Shown here piece after piece: positions 5,755 to 6,180 of a DNA stretch of 6,180 bases. Location: contig JAMQPJ010000566.1 of the NCBI GenBank assembly GCA_023717585.1, forward strand, positions 1 through 6,180, in the 5' to 3' direction. The position numbers and the translations under genes were made by a program. The number at the start of each line of letters is the position of its first letter. The stretch's first letter is position 1. The stretch comes from Thermoanaerobaculia bacterium (GTDB lineage: Bacteria; Acidobacteriota; Thermoanaerobaculia; UBA5066). The notes under the pieces are model-generated. The model ran no database searches and was not told the DNA's origin. It saw only the letters and a program-made list of their open reading frames with translations.

Positions 5755-5774
5755 CCGGTATTCCGTCGTACCGG
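5755..5774 (+). repeat. Inverted repeat at the predicted transcription start
   Basis: CCGGTA (5755-5760) and TACCGG (5769-5774) form a perfect six-base inverted repeat with an 8-base spacer, starting 2 bases after the -10-like hexamer. It could be an operator half-site pair for a dimeric regulator or a short 5' leader hairpin. If translation starts at ATT 5760, the repeat would lie at the very start of the coding region. Confidence 0.35.
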
Positions 5775-5813
5775 TGCAACCTCCTCTTTTTCCTGTGTCT
5801 GGGGCTCGCCCGA

Positions 5814-6180
5814 ATGGCGAGCGCCGGCGAGGGATCCGCGACCTCTGCCCGCCTCCTCGCCATCCCGTGGATCGCGCGCGAAGAAGCCGTGGACGCGCGC
5901 CTCGGGCCGTGGCGGGGCGTGCCGTCCGTGCGCTTCGCCGCCGGCCCCACGGCGGTGGTGGTCCGCGTCGCCTGGAGCGCGAGCGCGCTGCGCGTGCTGT
6001 GCGAAGTCGGCGACGCGACGCCGATGGCCGGCGCGACCTCGGACGAAGACCCGGCCCTGGCTTCGAAATCCGATTCCATCGAGATCCTGCTGGACACGCG
6101 CGGGGAGCGCGGCGCGCTCATGGACACGAACGACTACCAGTTCACGATCTCGCGGGACGGGCGGCGCACGACGTTCAAGG
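5814..6180 (+). CDS. CBM9-like (carbohydrate-binding family 9) domain protein, 3'-partial
   Basis: At least 122 codons run off the right edge. From about residue 10 (ARLLAIPWIAREEAVDARLGPW) the protein resembles the N-terminal segment of CBM9-like domains (PF06452 type). In these an 'is expected to contain' phrase leads to an assigned value per component. Typical blocks are VVVRVAWSASALRVLCEVGD (the strand pair that starts the sandwich), SKSDSIEILLDTRGERG and MDTNDYQFTISRDGRRTTFK. This domain binds sugars in xylanases, but bacteria also use it in outer-membrane and sensor proteins, so the full protein's role cannot be told from this part. ATG 5814 is the first good canonical start; its upstream GGGG (5801-5804) is a weak ribosome site. 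The frame is open further upstream and encodes RCNLLFFLCLGLARMASAG, a convincing signal peptide, so the real start may be near ATT 5760. The assignment to the CBM9-like class is good, while the start is unresolved. Confidence 0.75.
   Translation, partial: MASAGEGSATSARLLAIPWIAREEAVDARLGPWRGVPSVRFAAGPTAVVVRVAWSASALRVLCEVGDATPMAGATSDEDPALASKSDSIEILLDTRGERGALMDTNDYQFTISRDGRRTTFK

Noticed and set aside
5240..6127. A 295-codon minus-strand open frame covering the end region
   Set aside because: It overlaps the CARDB gene in another frame, the intergenic region and the antisense of the CBM9-like gene. Its product is Arg/Ser/Pro-rich low-complexity sequence.
1..6180. Search for tRNA, rRNA, CRISPR repeats, IS ends and toxin-antitoxin or defence genes
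   Set aside because: No cloverleaf-like sequence, regularly spaced repeats, terminal inverted repeats with a transposase, or defence-family motifs were recognised by eye.

Overview
The window is strongly GC-rich, with G or C in most third codon positions and closely packed genes on both strands. It carries seven protein-coding genes, two of them cut by the window edges. I see no RNA genes, insertion sequences, CRISPR arrays or phage genes. Secreted or envelope proteins dominate: a YncE-propeller/phosphoesterase fusion, an S53 acid peptidase, a CARDB protein and a CBM9-like protein. This suggests a free-living, high-GC, degradative heterotroph. An Acidobacteriota-type (for example Thermoanaerobaculia-like) or myxobacteria-like genome would fit, but no marker gene here settles the taxonomy.

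Layout. Bases 1-1454 (+) hold the end of a bifunctional YncE-like beta-propeller/alkaline-phosphatase-superfamily phosphoesterase whose N-terminus lies upstream of the window. It meets tail to tail, with a 4-base overlap (TTAG), a three-gene minus-strand cluster. In transcription order that cluster is a lipocalin-like domain protein (4242-3796), a sedolisin/kumamolisin-type S53 peptidase (3792-2131) and a polytopic membrane protein of the YdjM-type 'metal-dependent hydrolase' family (2113-1451). The gaps of 3 and 17 bases make a single operon likely.

The lipocalin-like gene is divergent from a secreted protein of unknown family (4370-5002, +). The leader of that gene has a promoter-like box, a 9-bp stem-loop and a Shine-Dalgarno directly abutting the stem. 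It converges on a small exported CARDB-domain protein (5553-5026, -). The last gene (from about 5760 or 5814, +) runs off the right edge and encodes the N-terminus of a CBM9-like protein. Its true start is unclear: a signal-peptide-like segment lies in frame upstream of the first plausible ATG.

How the genes work together. Only the minus-strand trio has strong operon evidence, and the functional link between its members is not evident from the families. The other genes are probably separate units. I do not see a convincing new defence, mobile or biosynthetic system. The points most worth following are the shared promoter-like box and leader structures ahead of the two plus-strand genes, the unusual operon, and the unrecognised secreted protein.
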